Below the pieces are notes generated by a model. It was not told the origin of the DNA and ran no database searches. It worked only from the letters and a program-made list of their open reading frames with translations. Positions 1 to 5,027 of a stretch of DNA of 5,027 bases are shown here, one piece after another; the first letter of the stretch is position 1; every line of letters starts with the position of its first letter. The stretch lies in contig JAURDG010000110.1 of assembly GCA_030828025.1 (NCBI GenBank), positions 1-5,027 on the forward strand. Reading direction: 5' to 3'. The translations under genes were made by a program, and so were the position numbers. This DNA is from Flavobacteriaceae bacterium. Its GTDB lineage: Bacteria > Bacteroidota > Bacteroidia > Flavobacteriales > Flavobacteriaceae.

Positions 1-677
1 ATACCCCCATCAAGCCCCAAGACCTGTCCCGTCATCCAACTGCTTTTTTCTGACAACAAAAAGGCTGCAAGTTGTGCGACGTCTTTTGCTGTTCCAACGC
101 GCTTGAGCGGGTGTCTTAGTGCTGCCTTTTCTTTCTTGGCATCATTGTTTAAAAATCTATTGGCTAAAGGGGTATCGGTTAATGAAGGTGCAATCAAATT
201 CACCCGAATCTTCGGTGCCCATTCTGCAGCCAATGAACGTCCCAAGCCTTCTAACGCTCCCTTTGCGGCAGCCACGCTCGAGTGGAAAGGCATTCCTGTT
301 TGTACGGCGAGTGTAGAAAACAGCACCACACTTGCTTGTTCGCTGGCGGCTAACAAGGGTTGAATTTGTTGCAGTGTGCGTACGACACCCATAACGTTAA
401 TGTCAAAATCATTGATGAAAGCTTCGGGTTTTAAGCCATTAAACGGGCGTAAGTTGATACTTCCTGGAAAATACACAAAGCCATCCAGGTGTGAAGGTAG
501 TTGGTCTAGGGGCAAGGTTCCTGTGCTGACATCAAAAGGAAGGTGGTGTACATTTTCTCCAGTTAAGCCTTCGCTGGTTCTGGATGCCACCCATACCTCA
601 TCCGTTTGATCGAGCAATTCCAACAAGCTGTTGCCTATTCCGTAACTACCGCCGATAAATAAATATTTTTTGTTCAT
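1..677 (-). CDS. SDR-fold (short-chain dehydrogenase-like) protein, 3' end cut by window edge
   Basis: This encodes the first 225 residues of a Rossmann-fold protein of the short-chain dehydrogenase/reductase superfamily; probably only about ten C-terminal residues are missing, since the tail already reads SSWMTGQVLGLDGG. The N-terminal nucleotide-binding motif is GGSYGIG (residues 9-15), and the basic residue R33 in VASRT suggests NADP(H). N94 (FDINVMG) matches the conserved helix-4 asparagine, and IAPSLTDTP (162-170) matches the usual PG-xxx-T region. The active site is degenerate: in the segment from S121 to K139 the lysine is kept, but the tyrosine position is V135 and the serine position aligns best with T122. 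The NNAG motif is replaced by FPGS (70-73). Substrate is unknown, and it may be a non-catalytic or unusual SDR. The start is fixed by a four-base ATGA overlap with the SRPBCC gene, implying cotranscription and translational coupling. Confidence 0.9.
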   Translation of the reverse strand, partial: MNKKYLFIGGSYGIGNSLLELLDQTDEVWVASRTSEGLTGENVHHLPFDVSTGTLPLDQLPSHLDGFVYFPGSINLRPFNGLKPEAFINDFDINVMGVVRTLQQIQPLLAASEQASVVLFSTLAVQTGMPFHSSVAAAKGALEGLGRSLAAEWAPKIRVNLIAPSLTDTPLANRFLNNDAKKEKAALRHPLKRVGTAKDVAQLAAFLLSEKSSWMTGQVLGLDGG

Positions 678-1132
678 TTAGAAGGTTTAAAAATTTCATG
701 GAGTGCCCGCTCTCTGTAGTCAAATATTTGTTTAACCTTATACTTCACAAAAAGGAAATGTGCTAGTTTTCCCAACAGACCAAAGGGGATTTTGTAATCC
801 ACGACATCTTCCATCATCACACCGTTTTTGGTTGGGTAAATAAAGTGTTTATGATGCCATAACGAATATGGGCCAAACCGCTGCTCATCTACAAAATAGG
901 CTCCTTCTTCGACATGTGTGATCTCAGTAACCCAACGCACTGGAATCCCAAGAACTGGAGTTAATCTATATTGAATGATTTGACCTGGAAACATCTTACG
1001 TTCAGCGCCAGAAAGAATATCAAACCCCATGTAGTCGGGTGTGATGCGCTTTAGGTTTTTGGGGTCTGATAAAAACACCCAAGCCTCGTCAATACTAATC
1101 GGTAACTCTTGTTTTGCGGTATATTGATGCAT
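674..1132 (-). CDS. SRPBCC-family (START/Bet v1-like) ligand-binding protein
   Basis: A 152-residue soluble protein of the SRPBCC superfamily, close to the COG4276 type. These proteins form a helix-grip fold around a hydrophobic cavity; the ligand of this subfamily is not established. Typical features seen: EAWVFLSDPKNLKRITP (16-32) in the first helix region, the strand-rich middle with RWVTEITHVEEGAYFVDEQR (66-85) and GPYSLWHHKH (87-96), and the C-terminal helix PFGLLGKLAHFLFV (116-129). Length is normal for the family and there is no signal peptide, so it should be cytoplasmic. It is the first gene of a two-gene unit with the SDR-like gene, overlapping it by ATGA. A good promoter lies just upstream, within a repeat-rich 64-base gap. 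From general knowledge, SRPBCC + SDR pairs like this often sit beside photolyase/cryptochrome genes in Bacteroidetes and Proteobacteria; such genes would lie left of the window if present. Confidence 0.9.
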   Translation of the reverse strand: MHQYTAKQELPISIDEAWVFLSDPKNLKRITPDYMGFDILSGAERKMFPGQIIQYRLTPVLGIPVRWVTEITHVEEGAYFVDEQRFGPYSLWHHKHFIYPTKNGVMMEDVVDYKIPFGLLGKLAHFLFVKYKVKQIFDYRERALHEIFKPSK

Positions 1133-1148
1133 CTTGTGATTTGAGCAA

Positions 1149-1180
1149 CAAATATACCCATTTTGTTTAACGTTGTGAAA
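1149..1180 (-). promoter_or_regulatory. Bacteroidetes-type promoter for the SRPBCC-SDR unit
   Basis: On the minus strand a perfect TAnnTTTG box (TATATTTG, 1156 down to 1149) lies 16 bases upstream of the ATG at 1132. A TTTC (1180 down to 1177), one mismatch from the TTTG form of the -33 box, is 20 bases upstream of it, an acceptable spacing. Transcription would start about 10 bases before the start codon, giving a very short leader with no clear Shine-Dalgarno, as is common in this phylum. The -33 position lies inside the loop of the inverted repeat described separately. Confidence 0.6.
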
Positions 1181-1196
1181 TAAAAGTTAAACAAAA
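1161..1196. repeat. Perfect 11-bp inverted repeat with two GTTWAAC sites, candidate operator
   Basis: The arms TTTTGTTTAAC (1161-1171) and GTTAAACAAAA (1186-1196) are perfect reverse complements separated by 14 bases. Each arm contains a 7-base quasi-palindrome, GTTTAAC (1165-1171) and GTTAAAC (1186-1192), with centres 21 bases apart, that is, two helical turns. A weaker copy, GTGAAAT (1175-1181), lies between them, so the block can also be read as three sites at 10-11 base steps. The block starts right after the sdpI stop codon and flanks the -33 position of the SRPBCC promoter. No T-tract follows on either strand, so an operator is more likely than an intrinsic terminator; a weak AT-rich hairpin in the transcript remains possible. 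Confidence 0.55.
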
Positions 1197-1538
1197 TTAA
1201 TCTTTAAACTTTTCCTTTAGTGCTTTTTCGATGTAAAGTAATGTGATGCATGGTAAAATAGTAACCAGAATTATCGCCATCCAAATGGCATTCTTGCCAA
1301 AATCGAACAAGATGAATGGTGCACAGCCCAAAAGACAATAATACCCCGCTTGGATAAGGTATTTGGATGATTCTTTTTGCGCAAAGTCCCAGTGCGCCTG
1401 ACTTTTCTTTGAACGACTTGTTCTGTATCCATAAAAATCGTTGATTTTTTTAGGTGGATAGCGCAGTGTTATCCAGCCTGTGATGAGGTATATGACTCCA
1501 CACAACAAACAGACCAGCACGGGTGAATTAAATGTCAT
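1197..1538 (-). CDS. Small SdpI-family membrane protein
   Basis: A 113-residue inner-membrane protein matching the SdpI/YhfL family domain. The signature INDFYGYRTSRSKKSQAHW (32-50), followed by A53 and a second hydrophobic segment, fits the family pattern of FYGYRT-x2-S-x2-S-x3-W-x2-A. Three membrane segments are predicted at about 6-25, 61-80 and 84-103, with the FYGYRT loop between the first two and a lysine-rich C-terminal tail. In Bacillus subtilis, SdpI is the immunity protein against the SdpC toxin and a signal transducer, but that protein is larger; stand-alone short homologues like this have no known role. The start at 1538 is chosen over an upstream in-frame ATG at 1628 because the extra 30 residues lie entirely within the aquaporin gene and do not resemble the family, and because ATG at 1538 forms an ATGA overlap with the aquaporin stop. 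No SDP-type toxin gene is visible in the window. Confidence 0.85.
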   Translation of the reverse strand: MTFNSPVLVCLLCGVIYLITGWITLRYPPKKINDFYGYRTSRSKKSQAHWDFAQKESSKYLIQAGYYCLLGCAPFILFDFGKNAIWMAIILVTILPCITLLYIEKALKEKFKD

Positions 1539-2188
1539 TTTTTTAAAGGTAGAAAAAATCGAAAAAGAAATACTGCCGTAGCCATTCCAGCAAATGGCGC
1601 ACATACATACAGCCACATTGGTTTCCAATGATCGCCGACCAAGGCGGGTCCGAGCGAACGAGCTGGATTCATAGATGCATTGGTGAGCGGACCTGCGAAC
1701 ATGGCTTCCAGTAGAATGACACCACCTACAGCTAAGCCTGCAACCGAGCCGATTTCTTTACTTCCAGTACTTACGTGTAAAATGACAAGCATCAATATTA
1801 AAGACAATAAAAACTCAAGCCAGAAAGCCTGCGTTTGCGGAATGCTGGGTATGGTAGCACCCAAAAGCGCACTTTCTGGAATTAAATAACTTACAACCAA
1901 ACTTGCGCAAATGGCTGCTGCACATTGCGTAATCCAATAGGGGAGAACTAGCTTCAATGGGAACCGTTTGGCTATTGCAAAGCCAAGAGTTACAGCTGGA
2001 TTAAAATGTGCCCCAGATTGTGCACCAAAGGCATAAATCATCGACATAACAACGAGCCCCCAAGTAATGGCGACTCCTTCGTGCGCTACTGCTCCAGTTG
2101 TCTCATGGACTGCCATGGCAGTAGTTCCGCACAAGACCATGGCAAAAGTTCCTACAAACTCCGCGTAAAGTGCCGTTTTTAATTTCAT
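1535..2188 (-). CDS. Aquaporin, MIP family (AqpZ-like length, NIP-like filter)
   Basis: A complete 217-residue channel of the major intrinsic protein family, with six membrane helices and two half-helices carrying the NPA boxes N63-P64-A65 (GAHFNPAVTLG) and N174-P175-A176 (SMNPARSLGP). It should conduct water and perhaps small uncharged solutes across the inner membrane. By alignment to E. coli AqpZ counted from the NPA boxes, the aromatic/arginine filter would be W43, A162, A171 and R177, rather than the F/H/T/R of strict water channels. The lack of the histidine and the presence of tryptophan recall plant NIP subgroup I and glycerol facilitators, so glycerol or metalloid acid transport is a reasonable alternative. 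The length and the short loops are bacterial. The start is supported by the family N-terminus (LYAEFVGTF). It is coupled by an ATGA overlap to the downstream sdpI-like gene. Confidence 0.95.
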   Translation of the reverse strand: MKLKTALYAEFVGTFAMVLCGTTAMAVHETTGAVAHEGVAITWGLVVMSMIYAFGAQSGAHFNPAVTLGFAIAKRFPLKLVLPYWITQCAAAICASLVVSYLIPESALLGATIPSIPQTQAFWLEFLLSLILMLVILHVSTGSKEIGSVAGLAVGGVILLEAMFAGPLTNASMNPARSLGPALVGDHWKPMWLYVCAPFAGMATAVFLFRFFLPLKK

Positions 2189-2192
2189 GTGG

Positions 2193-2221
2193 CGAAAATA
2201 AGCATGACAAGGTTAGCTAAA
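2193..2221 (-). promoter_or_regulatory. Weak possible promoter for the aquaporin gene
   Basis: On the minus strand TATTTTCG (2200 down to 2193) matches TAnnTTTG with one mismatch, and TTTA (2221 down to 2218) lies 17 bases upstream as a poor -33 box. The -7 box ends only 4 bases before the ATG, so a transcript from here would be nearly leaderless. The gap to the upstream gene is only 39 bases, so read-through from it is equally likely. Confidence 0.25.
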
Positions 2222-2227
2222 TGTTAT

Positions 2228-2920
2228 TTAAATTCTTTTCCCCGTACTCATAACGTAAAGCAGATAGGTTAGGAGCACAAGAAATAATTCCCAAAACATA
2301 ATGTAAAAAGGCCACTCGCCGATAATTAAAGGATTGTTCACTTTGGGTCTATACGCTAGATACATATAGTTTGAATCAATCAGAAAGTTTAAGGGTAAAA
2401 TGATGACAAGTAAAATATTTAGATAAAACACTACCCTTAACCAAGAATATTTTTCAAGCTTGAACCCCAAGTTTTTGTACATGTATATTGGCAGTAACAT
2501 TATGCCTGCATGGGATAGGTAGTATTCCAAATATTCATAAGTTGTCCCATCAAAATTGTTGATTTGTGGAGTAAAAAAAGATTGAAAGGCTCCAATAATT
2601 CCTGCGTAAAACAAAAACTCAAACAGACGCTTGTTTTTGGGTATAAACAAAATAAAGCATGAGATGAGATTTGATATACCGCATAAGTGTAGTGGTAAAT
2701 TATCACTAATATTCCAATACCCGTTTATGATATTTCGTGTATGGCCTGTGATGGTGGTGCCAATTAATACAAGGGAAATTAGCACTCCAAAATACCAAGT
2801 GTATTTTTTACTTAGACGTTTGCCAATTTGTAGGTAAGCGATAATAAAAACAACGATCAATATATTATTTCTGATCCATTCGTTGGAGAAAAGATCAATG
2901 ATGTGTGCACTTGGTTCCAT
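2228..2920 (-). CDS. YwaF/TIGR02206-family integral membrane protein
   Basis: A complete 230-residue protein with about seven predicted membrane helices (near 18-36, 42-58, 77-95, 99-117, 135-149, 162-182 and 205-224). It is recognised as the TIGR02206 (YwaF, TP0381-like) family from the pattern LPLHLCGIS (75-83) at the start of helix 3, FFTPQI (115-120), YYLSHAGIMLLPIY (133-146), NYMYL (184-188) and GEWPFY (201-206). The function of the family is unknown. The polar residues H78, C80, H137 and the PQ pair sit in or at the edge of the membrane, which would suit a catalytic or ligand site; a relation to eukaryotic TMEM164-type proteins has been proposed for this family, and I state that only from memory. 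The start at 2920 gives the usual short N-terminus before helix 1. It is 37 bases after maf and 39 bases before the aquaporin gene, so it could belong to either unit. Confidence 0.85.
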   Translation of the reverse strand: MEPSAHIIDLFSNEWIRNNILIVVFIIAYLQIGKRLSKKYTWYFGVLISLVLIGTTITGHTRNIINGYWNISDNLPLHLCGISNLISCFILFIPKNKRLFEFLFYAGIIGAFQSFFTPQINNFDGTTYEYLEYYLSHAGIMLLPIYMYKNLGFKLEKYSWLRVVFYLNILLVIILPLNFLIDSNYMYLAYRPKVNNPLIIGEWPFYIMFWELFLVLLTYLLYVMSTGKRI

Positions 2921-2957
2921 TAGAAAAATGCGCTGATTGTTCGTGTAAATATACAGG

Positions 2958-3560
2958 TTAAGGTGTTTGGTGCGTCATTTTATTTGCGTTGCCTAGTCCA
3001 AAAGGTTGGAGTAAAGTGTAGGTTTTTTCTGTGGGTAAGCCCATAACGTTGGTGTATGATCCTTCAATTTTTGTAACGCCAACTGCTCCTATCCACTCTT
3101 GTATGCCATACGCGCCCGCTTTGTCTAGCGGATGATAGTTGTTCAGGTAGTAATTGATTTCATCACTGCTTAATTCCTTCATGGTTACATAGGTGCAGTC
3201 GTGCACACACCATTGCTTTTGTGCGCTGCTCAAGCAGACAGCACTCAGCACTTGATGGGTTTTTCCTGCTAATGAAGACAGCATGTTAAACGCCTCATCT
3301 CGATTAGCGGGTTTGCCAAATGCACTACCTCTATGCCATACTATTGTATCGGCGGTCAATACGAGTTCATTTTTGTTCAGACTGCTTTGATGTGCCTTTC
3401 CTTTTAGCTTGGCAAGGAAGTCAACAATGGCGGTTTCGGTCAAGGCTGCCGGATAGGTCTCATCTACATCCAAAACACGTTGGATAAAGGGGATGTCCAT
3501 TTGTTTGAGTAGTTCGATTCGTCTGGGCGAAGCAGAGCCTAAATAGATTTGGTAGCTCAT
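2958..3560 (-). CDS. maf: Maf nucleoside triphosphate pyrophosphatase (YhdE type)
   Basis: A 200-residue cytoplasmic enzyme that hydrolyses nucleoside triphosphates to monophosphate and pyrophosphate, thought to clear non-canonical nucleotides. Family motifs are intact: GSASPRR (8-14) in the phosphate-binding loop, ADTIV (70-74) with the catalytic D71, GKP (82-84), DKAGAYGIQ (146-154) and IEGSYTNVMGLP (165-176). R13, K83 and Q154 correspond to the R/K/Q set described for the YhdE subfamily, which prefers dTTP, UTP and modified pyrimidines, rather than the YceF subfamily acting on m7GTP. An upstream in-frame ATG at 3596 would add 12 residues, but the start at 3560 is preferred: MSYQIYLGSASPRR is the normal N-terminus and its ATG overlaps the kdsC stop as ATGA. 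The C-terminal tail of about 12 residues after LLQPF is variable in the family. Confidence 0.95.
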   Translation of the reverse strand: MSYQIYLGSASPRRIELLKQMDIPFIQRVLDVDETYPAALTETAIVDFLAKLKGKAHQSSLNKNELVLTADTIVWHRGSAFGKPANRDEAFNMLSSLAGKTHQVLSAVCLSSAQKQWCVHDCTYVTMKELSSDEINYYLNNYHPLDKAGAYGIQEWIGAVGVTKIEGSYTNVMGLPTEKTYTLLQPFGLGNANKMTHQTP

Positions 3561-4084
3561 TTGCTGTCGTTTCTGGCATCTGTCAACACGCCCCATTTGC
3601 CTTGCACTTTAAGCACTTGTTCGATCACATCACGCACACAGCCTTTACCACCATCTTTATGCGAAATGTAATCCGCCTGTTCGAGTACTTCGGCAACGGC
3701 ATCATTGGGGCAACACCCCAATCGAGCGAGTTTCATGGCAGCAAGGTCTGGAATATCATCCCCCATAAACAAGACTTCATCATACGATAACTGGTGTTTT
3801 GAGACATATTCTTGTAAAACATTTCCTTTTTGATGTGCCCCCAAATACACATCACCAACGCCTAACTGTTTCAATCGGGTACGTACGGCTTCGTTTGTTC
3901 CTCCCGAGATTATTCCCACGCGAAAGCCTGCATGTAAGGCAGCCTTGACCGCATAGCCATCTTTGGTGTTCATTGTTCGCACCATTTCCCCGTCAGGAAG
4001 TATGGTAATGCCGCCGTCTGTAAATACACCATCTACATCGAATACAAAGGTGGTGATATGCCTAAAATCTTGCTTATAGCTCAT
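3557..4084 (-). CDS. kdsC: KdsC-like 3-deoxy-D-manno-octulosonate 8-phosphate phosphatase
   Basis: A 175-residue HAD-superfamily phosphatase of the capless C0 group. KdsC removes the phosphate from KDO 8-phosphate to give KDO for the lipopolysaccharide inner core, working as a tetramer in the cytoplasm. All HAD motifs are present: DVDGVFTDG (16-24) with nucleophile D16 and acid/base D18, S60 in GIISGG, K86 (motif III), and MGDDIPD (107-113) with the metal ligand D109. NTKDGYAVK (39-47) and the C-terminal GGKGCVRDVIE (145-155) are typical of KdsC rather than of other HAD enzymes. A closely related activity, KDN 9-phosphate phosphatase, is known in Bacteroides, so the sugar specificity is not certain. 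It overlaps both neighbours by ATGA (4081-4084 and 3557-3560), strongly suggesting one transcript DUF2520-kdsC-maf. Confidence 0.92.
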   Translation of the reverse strand: MSYKQDFRHITTFVFDVDGVFTDGGITILPDGEMVRTMNTKDGYAVKAALHAGFRVGIISGGTNEAVRTRLKQLGVGDVYLGAHQKGNVLQEYVSKHQLSYDEVLFMGDDIPDLAAMKLARLGCCPNDAVAEVLEQADYISHKDGGKGCVRDVIEQVLKVQGKWGVLTDARNDSK

Positions 4085-4833
4085 ACGTTGTGTGTGTTAT
4101 AGATATCTTTGCTGATCGCATTGTAAATATTTTTTTTTGTTTGGTCTAATTGTTTGAGGTGCTGTTCCATTGTGGCAACATCATTTCGTTTCGCTGGACC
4201 AGTTTGTTTGTTTTCAGCCAAGGAGTTGGTAGCACGCTCAAAGGTCGTTTTTAGTAATTCGTCCAATAGTTTTGTTGGTAGTTTTTCCTGTGCACATAAC
4301 GCTTGACCGATATGTACCATGTGGTTGGTAAAATTATTGGCAAAAACAGCTGCTAGATGGGCAGTTGCACGCTCTTGACTGCTCAGCTTAAAGACTTTGG
4401 TGCTAAGCGCTCTGGCGCATTGTTCTAATGTTGCTAGGTCGGTGGCGTTGTTTGCCTCAATACATATTGGGATATTCGTCCAGTCAACCGCTTGGTCTTT
4501 TACGAAACTTTGCAGTGGATACAGCACACCACTTCGCTTACAATCCCGTAACATGTTAAGATGGGCAGCCCCCGAAGTATGAACGATACAGGAGTCAATA
4601 TCGATTAATTGTTCTGCAACAGCACCAATTTGATCATCTTGTACAGCAATAATACAAAGGTCAGCAGCTATATTTTTTTGTACTTCTGTAAAGTAAGGAA
4701 TGTTGTTTGGATGCTTTGGTGCTTGGGTTGTGCGTCCAATCCATTGGACCAGTTGTATTTGTGGTTGCTTTGAACAAGCAGTTGCTAGGTGAATGCCCAA
4801 ATTGCCTGTACCGATAAGTGCTAAGCGAAGCAT
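4081..4833 (-). CDS. Rossmann-like and DUF2520 domain protein
   Basis: A complete 250-residue protein with an N-terminal NAD(P)-binding Rossmann domain (about 1-120) and an all-helical DUF2520 domain (about 125-250), an architecture akin to pyrroline-5-carboxylate reductase and F420-dependent NADP reductases. Visible motifs: GTGNLG (8-13) for the dinucleotide, AVQDDQI (64-70), HTSGA (85-89), YPLQSF (105-110), HLAAVFANNFTNHM (159-172) in the dimer helix, and QTGPAKRND (210-218), the family hallmark. The conserved histidines and asparagines suggest a dehydrogenase active site, but no substrate is known. It is the first gene of the unit with kdsC and maf; the same gene next to kdsC is a familiar arrangement in Bacteroidetes, hinting at an envelope or housekeeping role. 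The start at 4833 places the Rossmann glycine loop at the usual distance from the N-terminus. Confidence 0.92.
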   Translation of the reverse strand: MLRLALIGTGNLGIHLATACSKQPQIQLVQWIGRTTQAPKHPNNIPYFTEVQKNIAADLCIIAVQDDQIGAVAEQLIDIDSCIVHTSGAAHLNMLRDCKRSGVLYPLQSFVKDQAVDWTNIPICIEANNATDLATLEQCARALSTKVFKLSSQERATAHLAAVFANNFTNHMVHIGQALCAQEKLPTKLLDELLKTTFERATNSLAENKQTGPAKRNDVATMEQHLKQLDQTKKNIYNAISKDIYNTHNV

Positions 4834-4837
4834 GGGT

Positions 4838-4845
4838 CAAAATTA
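4838..4845 (-). promoter_or_regulatory. Promoter -7 box of the DUF2520-kdsC-maf unit
   Basis: TAATTTTG on the minus strand (4845 down to 4838) is a perfect TAnnTTTG match. Only 4 bases separate it from the ATG at 4833, so transcription would begin at or within a base or two of the start codon, giving a leaderless mRNA. The best -33 candidate is TTTA (4865 down to 4862) at 16 bases, which is weak and slightly close. Confidence 0.5.
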
Positions 4846-4887
4846 CGAATTAGCGCTTATTTAAATCTGTATTGCTTTTAATTTCAC

Positions 4888-4895
4888 TAATTTTG
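4888..4895 (+). promoter_or_regulatory. Promoter -7 box of ndk
   Basis: TAATTTTG (4888-4895) is a perfect TAnnTTTG match, 16 bases before the ndk ATG, implying a leader of about 10 bases. A weak TCTG (4866-4869) at 18 bases is the only -33 candidate. It diverges from the DUF2520 promoter, and both -33 regions would fall in the same 4860-4870 segment around the palindrome ATTTAAAT (4859-4866). Confidence 0.5.
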
Positions 4896-4911
4896 TCAAA
4901 AATTTTTGCTG

Positions 4912-5027
4912 ATGAGTACAAACAAAACCTTTACCATGATTAAACCAGATGCCGTATCCAGCGGGCATACAGGTGCTATTTTAAACAAAATAGCCGAAGC
5001 GGGTTTTCGTATTGTAGCATTAAAAAT
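4912..5027 (+). CDS. ndk: Nucleoside-diphosphate kinase, 5' part only
   Basis: The first 38 codons of nucleoside-diphosphate kinase, cut by the right edge of the window. The enzyme equalises nucleoside triphosphate pools by moving the terminal phosphate of ATP to other NDPs through a phospho-histidine intermediate. The N-terminal signature TFTMIKPDAV (6-15) contains the conserved lysine K11 that contacts the phosphates, and GHTGAILNKIAEAGFRIVALK (18-38) continues the family pattern. The catalytic histidine (about residue 115-120) lies outside the window. The ATG at 4912 gives the standard N-terminus. It is the only plus-strand gene here and diverges from the DUF2520 gene. Confidence 0.96.
   Translation, partial: MSTNKTFTMIKPDAVSSGHTGAILNKIAEAGFRIVALK

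Noticed and set aside
103..609. Plus-strand open frames at 103-363, 119-316 and 376-609
   Set aside because: They are antisense to the SDR-like gene, whose frame carries clear family motifs; their translations show no recognisable domain.
1161..1196. Intrinsic terminator after sdpI
   Set aside because: The stem is entirely AT-rich apart from two G-C pairs per arm, and no T-run follows the second arm on the minus strand, which continues TGGG.
1197..1538. SdpI-type gene as part of a toxin/immunity system
   Set aside because: No SdpC-like toxin, SdpR-like regulator or export gene is present; the neighbour is an aquaporin.
1539..1628. N-terminal extension of the SdpI-family frame starting at ATG 1628
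   Set aside because: It lies inside the aquaporin gene, does not resemble SdpI proteins, and the ATG at 1538 has the ATGA overlap expected of a coupled gene.
2944..2955. Promoter for the YwaF-like gene: TATATTTA box (2953 down to 2946) within the near-palindrome TGTAAATATACA
   Set aside because: The box has one mismatch at the most conserved final G and there is no -33 box at the proper distance; read-through from maf is as likely. Kept only as a note.
3561..3596. Upstream Maf start at 3596
   Set aside because: Adds 12 basic residues not typical of Maf; the inner ATG at 3560 gives the standard N-terminus and overlaps the kdsC stop.

Overview
The window reads as a chromosomal stretch of a Bacteroidetes/Flavobacteriia-like bacterium. 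The base composition is moderately AT-rich. Starts lack strong Shine-Dalgarno sequences. The -7 promoter boxes fit TAnnTTTG, the form used by the Bacteroidetes primary sigma factor, and the protein set (DUF2520 Rossmann protein, KdsC, Maf, Ndk with a GHxGxIL N-terminus) is familiar from that phylum. Species or genus cannot be fixed from the sequence. Coding density is very high: nine genes, with no gene-free stretch longer than about 80 bases. No rRNA, tRNA, CRISPR or insertion sequence was seen.

Eight of the nine genes lie on the minus strand, so the reading order is from right to left. At the far right, ndk (plus strand, cut by the window edge) and a DUF2520 Rossmann-like gene diverge from a 78-base intergenic region carrying one perfect TAnnTTTG box in each direction. 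The minus-strand run continues DUF2520 -> kdsC -> maf, joined by ATGA stop/start overlaps. After 37 bases comes a seven-pass membrane protein of the YwaF/TIGR02206 family, and after 39 more an aquaporin coupled by another ATGA overlap to a small SdpI-family membrane protein. A 64-base gap with a promoter and a striking inverted repeat follows, and then an SRPBCC-family protein coupled by a fourth ATGA overlap to a short-chain dehydrogenase-like gene that runs off the left edge.

Functionally, the right part is housekeeping: nucleotide balance (Ndk), removal of non-canonical nucleotides (Maf), KDO-type sugar phosphate dephosphorylation for lipopolysaccharide (KdsC), and a dehydrogenase-like protein of unknown substrate. 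The middle part is a set of small membrane proteins. The left part (SRPBCC + SDR) resembles a gene pair often found beside photolyase/cryptochrome genes. Its promoter region contains repeated GTTWAAC sites about two helical turns apart, which could be a regulator-binding array. The SDR itself lacks the family's catalytic tyrosine. These two points are the most interesting in the window. Nothing here amounts to a clearly new multi-gene system.
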